Shown here in pieces: positions 35,307-42,178 of a DNA stretch of 64,000 nt (position 1 is its first letter; every line of letters begins with the position of its first letter). Origin of the DNA: Actinomycetota bacterium (lineage in GTDB: Bacteria; Actinomycetota; Nitriliruptoria; Nitriliruptorales; JAHWKO01). The position numbers and the translations under genes are program-made. Under the pieces are notes generated by a model, which had not been told where the DNA came from, searched no databases, and saw nothing but the letters and a program-made list of their open reading frames with translations. The DNA is taken from contig JAHWKW010000006.1 of the NCBI GenBank assembly GCA_019347675.1, forward strand, positions 62,001 through 126,000. The letters are read 5' to 3'.

Positions 35307-36424
35307 GCCGGGCGCGCATCGCCACGGCGGTCGCTGCTGTGCTGGTCGTTGTCGGGGTCGCGATCATGGTGGTGCGGATGGTCCCGGACGGGCTCGAGTC
35401 AGACCAACCGCTGGAGCCGGCGGAGGCCCGGCGACTCGCGGAGGAGGCTGCCAACCGTTTCTTCACCGACTACGTCACCGACGACGGGCGGGTGGTCCGC
35501 CGCGACCAGGGCGGCGACACCGTCAGCGAGGGCCAGGCCTACGCGATGCTCCTCGCGGTCGCGCTGGACGACGCCGACCGCTTCGCGTCGGTCTGGGACT
35601 GGACCCGCGAGAACCTGCAACGCGACGACGGGCTGCTGTCGTTCCGCTGGGAGGGCGGGGCGGTGGTCGGCGAGGACGCCGCGAGCGACGCCGACCTGGA
35701 CGCGGCTCGCGCGTTGGTCCTCGCGGCTGACCGCTTCGGCGAGCCGCGGTACCGCGACGACGCCCGCCGTCTGGCCGAGGGCATCGTGGCGCACGAGACG
35801 GTCTCAGTGGCAGGGGAGCCCGTCCTGGGGCCGGGGCCCTGGGCGACCGGCGCGCCACCGTGGTGGGTGAACGTGAGCTACCTCGACCCGCGCGGGTTCG
35901 CCACGCTGGCAGGTGCGATCGGCGACCCCGTGTGGGAGGGCATGCGCAGCTCGAGCTACGGGCTGGTGGATCAGGCCACCGGCGGTCAGCGGCCGTCCCT
36001 GCCGGCGAACTGGTCACGACTCGACGCGTCCGTCCAGCTGCGACCGTCAGGGCCACCCGACGACCCTCAGGCCCTCCCCGTCTACGGCTTCGAATCGGTC
36101 CGGGTCCCGATCCGCTTCGGCGCCGACTGCGACCAGCGCGGACGTCGCCTGGCGGGGCGGATGTGGCCGTTCCTCCGTGATCAGGTCGGTGACCGGCTCG
36201 CGCCCGAGTATCGGCTCAACGGGACCCCGGCCGCCGAAGGCAGGCATCCGGTCGCCTTCGTGGCCGCCGCCGGGGCGGCGCACGGCGCCGGTGAGCGGGG
36301 CGGCGCTGGGTGGCTGCTCGAACGCGCCGAGGAGGTGCAAGGCGACCAGCCCAGCTACTACGGAGCCGCGTGGATCGCGCTGGGACGGATCCTTTTGACC
36401 ACCGACCTGCTGGATGAGTGCTGA
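35303..36424 (+). CDS. glycoside hydrolase family 8 (endoglucanase-like), membrane-anchored or secreted
   Basis: A 373-aa protein with an N-terminal hydrophobic helix (about residues 6-27) and a GH8 (alpha/alpha)6 barrel. The catalytic acid region reads GGDTVSEGQAYAML (Glu at about residue 74) and the second conserved acidic site is DADLDAARALV (about 130-140). GH8 members include BcsZ-type cellulases that accompany cellulose synthases. The start ATG 35303 overlaps the end of the broken glycosyltransferase by 4 bp, which points to a former glucan-synthesis operon. The final two motifs (WVNVSYLDPR, YYGAAWIALG) are intact, so this gene looks functional. Confidence 0.88.
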   Translation: MSRARIATAVAAVLVVVGVAIMVVRMVPDGLESDQPLEPAEARRLAEEAANRFFTDYVTDDGRVVRRDQGGDTVSEGQAYAMLLAVALDDADRFASVWDWTRENLQRDDGLLSFRWEGGAVVGEDAASDADLDAARALVLAADRFGEPRYRDDARRLAEGIVAHETVSVAGEPVLGPGPWATGAPPWWVNVSYLDPRGFATLAGAIGDPVWEGMRSSSYGLVDQATGGQRPSLPANWSRLDASVQLRPSGPPDDPQALPVYGFESVRVPIRFGADCDQRGRRLAGRMWPFLRDQVGDRLAPEYRLNGTPAAEGRHPVAFVAAAGAAHGAGERGGAGWLLERAEEVQGDQPSYYGAAWIALGRILLTTDLLDEC

Positions 36425-36451
36425 TCGGCGAGCGCGCGGGCGGTGTCGCCG

Positions 36452-36769
36452 TCACCCCCGGCCGGTCTCGGCCACCTGCGCGCGGCGCTCGGCGATCAGC
36501 CGTCCCATCTCGCGCCGGGTGAGCTCCCTGGCCCCCAGGCGCACCGCTCGCCTCCGCTGGTCGGGTGTCAGGTCGTAGTGCCACGTGACCGGGTCGTCCT
36601 GGAACCAGCTGCGGCGCACGCCGAGCTGTTGCGCGAAGGCGTGCAGCTCCTCACGGGTGTCAGCCGTAAGGTGACACCACTCGGTGCCGACGCGACGCAG
36701 CCGCGCCCCGACGCGCGTCCCGTAGTCGCGCATGTCGTCCACGTACACCGTCACGCCGATCCGTTCCAT
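36452..36769 (-). CDS. DUF4031 domain-containing protein
   Basis: A 105-aa small cytosolic protein. VTVYVDDM, WCHLTADTREELHAFAQQLG and WHYDLTPDQRRRAV match the DUF4031 pattern, widespread in actinobacteria and of unknown function. ATG 36769 is taken as start; GTG 36754 (VTVYV) is the alternative and would give the family's usual N-terminus. It lies on the same strand as the PPOX-type gene, 21 bp away. Confidence 0.82.
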   Translation of the reverse strand: MERIGVTVYVDDMRDYGTRVGARLRRVGTEWCHLTADTREELHAFAQQLGVRRSWFQDDPVTWHYDLTPDQRRRAVRLGARELTRREMGRLIAERRAQVAETGRG

Positions 36770-36790
36770 CGCCGTCGGGACGCGACTCGC

Positions 36791-37201
36791 TCAGCCAGAA
36801 ACCTCCGGGCCGGCAGCCTCGATCGCGATGCGCAGCAGAACCCGCCGTTGCTCGCGCATGGCTTGGCGGTACTCGTCCCAGTCGTCGTGCTCGCCGCGGA
36901 CGCGGCGGTAGTAGTCGACCAGCAGCTCGAGCGCGTCCGGCAACCGAACGATGTCGGCGGTCCCGTCGATGCGGACCCACGGCCCGTAGAAACGCTCGGT
37001 GAAGACGCACAGCGACACCCGCGGGTCGCGCTCCAGGTTGGTGGCCTTCACGGCCGTCTCGCGTGTCGAGACGATCGCTCGCCCGTCCCCGTCGACGCCG
37101 GCCACGACCGGTGAGAGCTGCGGAGAGCCGTCTCGTCGGTAGGTGTGCATGACCGCCCGGTGATGTTCCCGGACGAACGCTCGCGCCTCGTCGCTGTCCA
37201 C
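36791..37201 (-). CDS. PPOX-class (split beta-barrel) flavin/F420-dependent protein
   Basis: A 136-aa protein of the pyridoxamine-phosphate-oxidase fold. MHTYRRDGSPQLSPVVAGVD and STRETAVKATNLERDP are the classic cofactor-phosphate-binding stretches of actinobacterial PPOX/F420 family members. The C-terminal half (YYRRVRGEHDDWDEYRQAM) also fits. Whether it binds FMN, F420 or haem cannot be read from the sequence. The GTG at 37201 follows an AAGGAG ribosome site. It is divergent from the pterin dehydratase gene by about 196 bp. Confidence 0.85.
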   Translation of the reverse strand: MDSDEARAFVREHHRAVMHTYRRDGSPQLSPVVAGVDGDGRAIVSTRETAVKATNLERDPRVSLCVFTERFYGPWVRIDGTADIVRLPDALELLVDYYRRVRGEHDDWDEYRQAMREQRRVLLRIAIEAAGPEVSG

Positions 37202-37397
37202 AGGTCCAGGCTCCTTGAGCGGGCGGCCACGCCCACCACTCAAGCAGGCCGTCGCGCCGGCGCCACTGCCAGCCAGGCGAGCAGGCCAGTGCACGGCCGG
37301 TGTCACGAGGCGGCTCGAGCTGCCCGACCCACCAGCCACGCCCGGCGATCGGTGCGCGATGATGACGTGGAGGTGGCGGTCTGCTTCGATGCGGACC

Positions 37398-37781
37398 ATG
37401 GAGCCACTGAGCGACCCACAGATCGACGAGGCCCTCTCCGACCTCCCCGGCTGGGAGTACGACGGCGAAGCCATCAGCAAGACCTACGGGCTGGCGTCGT
37501 TCCGTGAGGCGGTCGACTTCGTCAACGACATCGCCGACCTCGCCGAGGAGGCGAACCACCACCCCGACCTCGAGATCTACTACGACGAGGTGGTCGTGTC
37601 GCTGCGGACCCACAGCCTCGACGCGGTCACCGACAACGACGTCCGGATGGCGGCCGAGGTCGAGAACCTGGTGACCGAGGTCGAGGAGGACGACTTCGAC
37701 GACCTCGACGAGGACGACGACCTCGACGATGACGTGAATGACGTGGACGAGTTCGACGACGACTTCGACGACGGGATCTAA
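37398..37781 (+). CDS. 4a-hydroxytetrahydrobiopterin dehydratase (PCD/DCoH) with a very acidic tail
   Basis: A 127-aa protein. Residues 1-95 are the PCD fold: PGWEYDGEAISKTYG, FREAVDFVNDIADLAEEANHHPD with the active-site His pair and Asp, and SLRTHSLDAVTDND. Family members recycle the carbinolamine of tetrahydropterin after aromatic amino-acid hydroxylation or act as dimerisation factors. From about residue 93 the tail is almost only Asp/Glu (more than 20 acidic residues in about 33, with no Lys or Arg), far beyond the usual family length of about 95-100. The start is ATG 37398. The gene converges on the HIT gene, with a tandem repeat between them. Confidence 0.9.
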   Translation: MEPLSDPQIDEALSDLPGWEYDGEAISKTYGLASFREAVDFVNDIADLAEEANHHPDLEIYYDEVVVSLRTHSLDAVTDNDVRMAAEVENLVTEVEEDDFDDLDEDDDLDDDVNDVDEFDDDFDDGI

Positions 37782-37785
37782 AGGA

Positions 37786-37812
37786 GCGGGATATGAAAGA
37801 GCGCGATCCCGC
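37786..37812 (+). terminator. hairpin after the PCD gene
   Basis: A 7-bp stem (GCGGGAT at 37786-37792 with ATCCCGC at 37806-37812) and a 13-nt A-rich loop begin 5 nt after the stop. No T tract follows. It may serve as a terminator between convergent genes. Confidence 0.35.
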
Positions 37813-37828
37813 CCGGCGTTGACCGTCC

Positions 37829-37905
37829 GGTCTAGGTGTGGTCTAGGTGGGGTCTAGGTGCGGTCTAGGTGAGGTCTAGGTGCGGTCTAGGTGAGGTCTA
37901 GGTGC
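37829..37905. repeat. 11-bp CTAG-containing tandem repeat, seven units
   Basis: Seven exact-length units of GGTCTAGGTGN run without a gap; only the last base varies (T, G, C, A, C, A, C). The last unit includes the stop codon of the HIT gene on the minus strand, and each unit supplies a TAG on that strand. CTAG is rare elsewhere in this high-GC sequence. Confidence 0.95.
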
Positions 37906-38245
37906 CGTCCACGTGGCCGAGCTGCTTGCCTCCGACCACGTGGAAGTGCAGGTGCGGGATCGCCTGGCCTCCGCGCGTGCCGATGTTGGTCGCGATGCGG
38001 TAGCCGTCGGCGATGCCCTCCTGCTCCGCGACCCGGCGCGCCATCCCGAATGCTGCCGAAAGCTGATCGATGTGCTCATCCCCGAGTTCGTGGGCCGACG
38101 CGATGTGCTGGCGGGTCGTGACCAGGACGTGCACCGGCGCGCGTGGGAACTTGTCGCGGAAGGCCACGACATGTTCATCCTGGGCGACCATGTCGGCGTC
38201 CTCGTCGCCAGCGACGATCCGGCAGAACACGCACTCGGCGGTCAT
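37898..38245 (-). CDS. HIT-family nucleotide-binding hydrolase
   Basis: A 115-aa histidine-triad protein of the Hint branch, which hydrolyses AMP-lysine or nucleoside phosphoramidates. ECVFCRIVAGDEDADMV at the N-terminus and IPHLHFHVVGG at residues 96-106 (the H-x-H-x-H triad) are decisive. ATG 38245 is chosen because the family begins right there. The 3' end lies in the seventh unit of the 11-bp CTAG repeat, which provides the stop codon, so the original C-terminus may have been altered. It is divergent from the SDR gene by 62 bp. Confidence 0.95.
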   Translation of the reverse strand: MTAECVFCRIVAGDEDADMVAQDEHVVAFRDKFPRAPVHVLVTTRQHIASAHELGDEHIDQLSAAFGMARRVAEQEGIADGYRIATNIGTRGGQAIPHLHFHVVGGKQLGHVDGT

Positions 38246-38294
38246 CGGGGCTCCTCGCTCCTCGGCCCGCGACCGTAGTGGTCCAGGCGTGAAG

Positions 38295-38300
38295 TAGGCT
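38295..38300 (+). promoter_or_regulatory. TAnnnT -10 hexamer of the SDR gene, leaderless-type
   Basis: TAGGCT ends exactly 7 nt before ATG 38308, and no Shine-Dalgarno is present. The geometry is identical to that of glgP in this window. Confidence 0.45.
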
Positions 38301-38307
38301 GGATCGT

Positions 38308-39033
38308 ATGGGTACCACGTTGATCTGGATCTCGGGGGCATCGAGCGGGATCGGTCGGGGACTGGCGCAGACGGTCCCGTGGGACGACGCACGCATCATC
38401 GACATCAGCCGGTCGGGGGCGGAGGGTCTCGAGCACGTCGCTGCGGACCTCATGACCGCAGAAGGGTGGGACGCCGCAGCCGCCTCCTTCCACCGTGAGC
38501 TTGACGACTTCGACGGGGAACGTGCCGTGTTCGTGCACTGCTCGGGGACGCTCACCCCGATCGGGTTCGCGGGGGAGGTCGATCACGACGCCTACGGCCG
38601 TCAGGTGCTGTTGAACAGCGCGTCGCCGCAGATCCTCGGCGACGCGTTCGTCGCCGCGGCTCGGGACCTCGACGTTGACGGCCACCTGGTGATGATCACA
38701 TCCGGTGCGGCCACCAGCGTGTACGAGGGATGGTCGGCGTACGGTCCCGGGAAGGCTGCGGTCGACCACTGGGTCCGCACGGTCGGTGCGGAGCGCGAGC
38801 GCCGCGGGTCTCGGCTGCGTGTCATCTCCGTCGCCCCCGGGACGGTCGCCACCGCGATGCAGGCAGAGATCCGCGACACGCCTGAACGTGACTTTCCCAA
38901 CGTCGGGAAGTTCATCGATCTGCACGAGTCCGGCGACCTGGTCGCTCCGGAGGACGCAGCCCGCGGGATCTGGTCGCTGCTGGACCGGGACCTGGACAAC
39001 GGCGCGGTGGTCGACCTGCGCGACCTGGGCTGA
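38308..39033 (+). CDS. short-chain dehydrogenase/reductase
   Basis: A 241-aa NAD(P)-dependent oxidoreductase. The cofactor motif is WISGASSGIGRGLA (residues 7-20, TGxxxGxG type). The catalytic Ser-Tyr-Lys appears as ITSGAATSVYEGWSAYGPGKAAVD. The layout resembles benzil reductase/sepiapterin reductase-like members, and a pterin carbinolamine dehydratase lies 0.5 kb away, but the substrate is unproven. The start is ATG 38308 with a leaderless-type promoter. It converges on the PBP gene. Confidence 0.88.
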   Translation: MGTTLIWISGASSGIGRGLAQTVPWDDARIIDISRSGAEGLEHVAADLMTAEGWDAAAASFHRELDDFDGERAVFVHCSGTLTPIGFAGEVDHDAYGRQVLLNSASPQILGDAFVAAARDLDVDGHLVMITSGAATSVYEGWSAYGPGKAAVDHWVRTVGAERERRGSRLRVISVAPGTVATAMQAEIRDTPERDFPNVGKFIDLHESGDLVAPEDAARGIWSLLDRDLDNGAVVDLRDLG

Positions 39034-39094
39034 CGGCCGGCGGCGCGACGGTCGCCGTGTGGCGATCGCTCGGTCGCCGTTCGGATGCTCCCGT

Positions 39095-41488
39095 CTAGCC
39101 TCCGGTCGTCGCGGTCGCCGTCGGCGTCGGTGACGTGGTCGTTGACGGGGTCGGGGACGGCGACGGGGATGGCGACGGGGAGCTGGTCTGGGTCCCACCG
39201 CCGCCACCGCCCACACCGGCACCTTCCTCGCCCGGCAGGATCGAGTCGTTGTTCTGTGACGTGTCCGTTGGAGTCGGACTCGCCGTCTGCGTCCGGGTCG
39301 GCGTCGGTGAGGGGCTCTGCGTCCGGGTGGGCGTGGGACTCGGTGTCGGCGACCGAGTAGGTGACGGTGACGGGCTCGGTGACGGTGACGGGCTGGGTGA
39401 CGGTGACGGGCTGGGTGACGGTGACGGGCACTCCTGGCCGGGTGCCAGCGCCGTCTGGAAGGACCCGCCTTCAGTGTCGGGGCACTCGACCGGTTGCGGG
39501 GTCGGAGAGTCCTCGTCCGGTGACGGGCCCGGCTCGGGTTCCCCGCCCACACCTGTCAGCGCTGAGTAGTCGGGCTCGGGGAAGCCCACGACCTCGAGTC
39601 CCTCGACGGCCTGTGCCATGTACTGGCCCCAGGTCGCCGCCGGGTAGCTGCCTCCGGTGAGCTCCACCTGCAGTTGGCGGTTCTCGACGTTGCCGAACCA
39701 CACCGCGGTCGCCAACTGGGGGACGTACCCGACGAACCAGCCGTCCCGGCCGTCCGTGGTGGTTCCGGTCTTCCCCGCGGCCGGGCGGCCGATCGCTGCG
39801 CGCGTCCCGGTCCCCGAGCGGATGTTGTCCTGCAGGATGTCGCTGATGACGTACGCCACGTTGGCCGGGATCGCGCCGTCGTGCCGTGGCTCGGAGTCGA
39901 TGATCACCCGCCCGTCACCATCCTCGACACGGCGCACCATCCGAGGCACCGCATGCACCCCTCCGGCGGCGAACGTCGCGTACCCCTCCGCCATGCTGAG
40001 CACGCTCACGTCGGCGCTGCCGAGAATCAGCGACGGGTGCGTGTGGAGCCACTCCGCCGGGATGCCCGCTCTGGCGGCCATGTCCTTCACGGCCGCCGAG
40101 CCCACCTCCTTCGCGAGCTGCACGAACACGGTGTTGGTCGAGGTGAGCGTCGCCTGGCGGACGGTCTGGCGCCCGAAGCCCTGGTGGGCGAAGTTGCGCA
40201 CCCGGTAGGGGTCGTAGCCCTCGAAGTCCATCGTGATCTGCGCGGGTGCGGGGAACGTCGACCGGTCGGGGTGGTTGCCGGCGGCGACGAAGGCGGCCAG
40301 GCCGAACGGCTTGAACGCCGACCCGGGCTGGTTGCCCTGGTTCTCACCGGTGCTGGGGCTCGCGACCGCGGCGTTGAACGGTTGGACGCCGATGTCGGGC
40401 CCGCCGACGAGAGCGCGGATCCCGCCGTTCTCCGGGTCGATCGACACGATCGCGCCCGACACGGGCGGTCCGCCGCCGGTCTCCTGGTTGAACTGTGCGA
40501 TGTTCTCAGTGAGCACCGCCTGAGCGGCGCTCTGCATCGCCGCGTCCATCTCGGTGTGGACGACCAGGCCACGGTAGACGGCCTCTTCCCCGCCGAGGAC
40601 CTGTGTCAGTTCCTGTCGCAGCGCCTCGAGGTAGTAGGCGGCCGGTCCGCGATCGACGGTCTGTCGGGCGGTCGTCTCCGGTAGGCCCTCGCCCGTGATC
40701 TGCTCGGCCTCCGCCTGCGACAACCACCCTTCGGTGACCATGCCGTCGAGGACGTAGCGGCGGCGGCGGTCGGCGCCGACGGGGTCGTCCGCGGGGTCCA
40801 GCCGCTCGGGAGCCTGGATCATCCCGGCGAGCGTGGCGGCCTGGTTGACCGTGAGGTCGGTGGCGGGGCGTGCGAAGTAGGTTTCGGCCGCGGACTGGAT
40901 CCCGTACGCCCCCCGCCCGAAGTAGATCGTGTTGAGGTAGAACTCCAGGATCTGATCCTTGGAGTACTGCCGCTCCATCTTGACGGCGAGGACCGCTTCG
41001 TTGGCTTTGCGCCAGAACGTCCGCTCCGGTGACAGGGCCGCGTTCTTGATGTACTGCTGGGTGATCGTGGAGCCGCCCTCCTCGATCTCGCCGGCACGGA
41101 CGTTGGTGAACAGTGCGCGGAGTGTGGCCGTGATCGAGATCGGGCCGTGCTCGTAGAACCCCCGGTCCTCCGCTGCCATCGCCGCGTGCGGGACGTGCTC
41201 GGGCAGCTCGCCGAGGTCGACGTCCTCCCGGGCGGCGGTGGGGGACAGGGAACCGACCTCGCGCCCCTCGCGGTCAACGACCTTGGTCGCGGTGGCGGCG
41301 ACGTCCTCGGGGAGGGGGACCGCGGCGAACAGGTAGGCGAAGAGGAAGAACAGCGCGAGGATGCCCAGCAGCGCGGGGATCGTGAGGATGTACACGGCGG
41401 GTTGGCGGTACCAGGCCTGCCCCGGTTGCCACAGCGCGCGGTACCAGGGCCGCCCGGTGGTCCGGTCCGGCGACGTTGTGCGTGCCAT
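39095..41488 (-). CDS. class A penicillin-binding protein with Pro/Ser-repeat tail
   Basis: A 797-aa bifunctional peptidoglycan glycosyltransferase/transpeptidase. One transmembrane helix lies at about residues 30-55. The GT51 domain includes AAEDRGFYEHGPIS (catalytic Glu), GGSTITQQYIKN and YLNTIYFGRGAYGI. The transpeptidase domain has GSAFKPF (SxxK), STNTVFVQ (SxN) and GKTGTT (KTG). From about residue 660 the tail is a low-complexity run of SP/TP repeats that ends in a poly-Gly stretch and more SP repeats, probably wall-spanning. ATG 41488 is used; an upstream in-frame start lacks support. It is paired with a second class A PBP gene 690 bp upstream, separated by an RDD gene. Confidence 0.95.
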   Translation of the reverse strand: MARTTSPDRTTGRPWYRALWQPGQAWYRQPAVYILTIPALLGILALFFLFAYLFAAVPLPEDVAATATKVVDREGREVGSLSPTAAREDVDLGELPEHVPHAAMAAEDRGFYEHGPISITATLRALFTNVRAGEIEEGGSTITQQYIKNAALSPERTFWRKANEAVLAVKMERQYSKDQILEFYLNTIYFGRGAYGIQSAAETYFARPATDLTVNQAATLAGMIQAPERLDPADDPVGADRRRRYVLDGMVTEGWLSQAEAEQITGEGLPETTARQTVDRGPAAYYLEALRQELTQVLGGEEAVYRGLVVHTEMDAAMQSAAQAVLTENIAQFNQETGGGPPVSGAIVSIDPENGGIRALVGGPDIGVQPFNAAVASPSTGENQGNQPGSAFKPFGLAAFVAAGNHPDRSTFPAPAQITMDFEGYDPYRVRNFAHQGFGRQTVRQATLTSTNTVFVQLAKEVGSAAVKDMAARAGIPAEWLHTHPSLILGSADVSVLSMAEGYATFAAGGVHAVPRMVRRVEDGDGRVIIDSEPRHDGAIPANVAYVISDILQDNIRSGTGTRAAIGRPAAGKTGTTTDGRDGWFVGYVPQLATAVWFGNVENRQLQVELTGGSYPAATWGQYMAQAVEGLEVVGFPEPDYSALTGVGGEPEPGPSPDEDSPTPQPVECPDTEGGSFQTALAPGQECPSPSPSPSPSPSPSPSPSPSPSPTRSPTPSPTPTRTQSPSPTPTRTQTASPTPTDTSQNNDSILPGEEGAGVGGGGGGTQTSSPSPSPSPSPTPSTTTSPTPTATATTGG
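39361..39432. repeat. 18-bp tandem repeat coding for Ser-Pro in the PBP tail
   Basis: Four 18-bp units of GTGACGGTGACGGGCTSG on the plus strand (39361, 39379, 39397 and 39415) encode Ser-Pro repeats on the minus strand. The last unit is diverged at its 3' end. Copy number is likely variable between strains. Confidence 0.85.
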
Positions 41489-41623
41489 GGCCAGATACTC
41501 CCCGTGTACGGCTGGTCGCGCCACGTTGTGTCACCGGCCGGTCGGACGCATCGCCAAGCGGTGTCGGCTTGGCCCGGGCCGAGGTTACGGTGTTGCGCGC
41601 GGCCTCAACGCGGAGGGCGGCGC

Positions 41624-42178
41624 ATGAACGCGCGGTCAGCAGCTGCCGGCGGTGCTCCAGACGGCAGGTGGGAACCCGCCGACGTCGGACGTCGCGTCGG
41701 TGCGGACGTGATCGACTTCGTGGTTCTGCTCACCCTCGGCCTCGTCGTCACGGTGATCTTGCGGATCGTCGGTCTCAACATGGCAGAGACCGCCGTGGGT
41801 GGCGCTGGAGGTGTCAGCACGCTGGCGGGGCTCGGGGTCACCATCATCACCCTCGTCGCCCACCTCGTCGTCCACCTGGGGTACTGGCTGTACACGGAGG
41901 GCTCGCGTGCCCGTTCGATCGGGAAGATGGTGATGAACCTCAAGGTCGTCCGCCCCGACGGGTCGCCGATCGACCATGCCGACGCGTTCAGGCGGCGCAT
42001 CATCTTCTACCTGCCGTGGTTGATGGCCTGGATCCCGTGGTTCCCGATCGACGTGCTCGTCCTGATCGCCTCGCTGGGACTGCTCCTCGCGGGACTGATC
42101 AGCTACCTCGTCAACGACCCCGACCACCGCGGCTTCCACGACCGCTTCGCTGGCACGGTGGTGATCCAGGCCGGCTAG
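41624..42178 (+). CDS. RDD family membrane protein
   Basis: A 184-aa integral membrane protein. The family begins DVGRRVGADVIDFVVLLTLG (residues 20-39; Arg, Asp and Asp give the name). It has three or four helices and the conserved GSRARSIGKMVMNLKVV loop. RDD proteins are uncharacterised, although some affect ion or antiporter activity. ATG 41624 has GGAGGG at 41612-41617, and a TACGGT hexamer lies at about 41586-41591. Its TAG stop is shared on the opposite strand with the convergent PBP gene through a single CTAG. Confidence 0.9.
   Translation: MNARSAAAGGAPDGRWEPADVGRRVGADVIDFVVLLTLGLVVTVILRIVGLNMAETAVGGAGGVSTLAGLGVTIITLVAHLVVHLGYWLYTEGSRARSIGKMVMNLKVVRPDGSPIDHADAFRRRIIFYLPWLMAWIPWFPIDVLVLIASLGLLLAGLISYLVNDPDHRGFHDRFAGTVVIQAG

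Noticed and set aside
37829-37905. Reading the 11-bp CTAG repeat as a replication iteron origin
   Set aside because: No rep gene, no A+T-rich unwinding region and a wholly chromosomal setting. I keep it as a repeat of unknown role.
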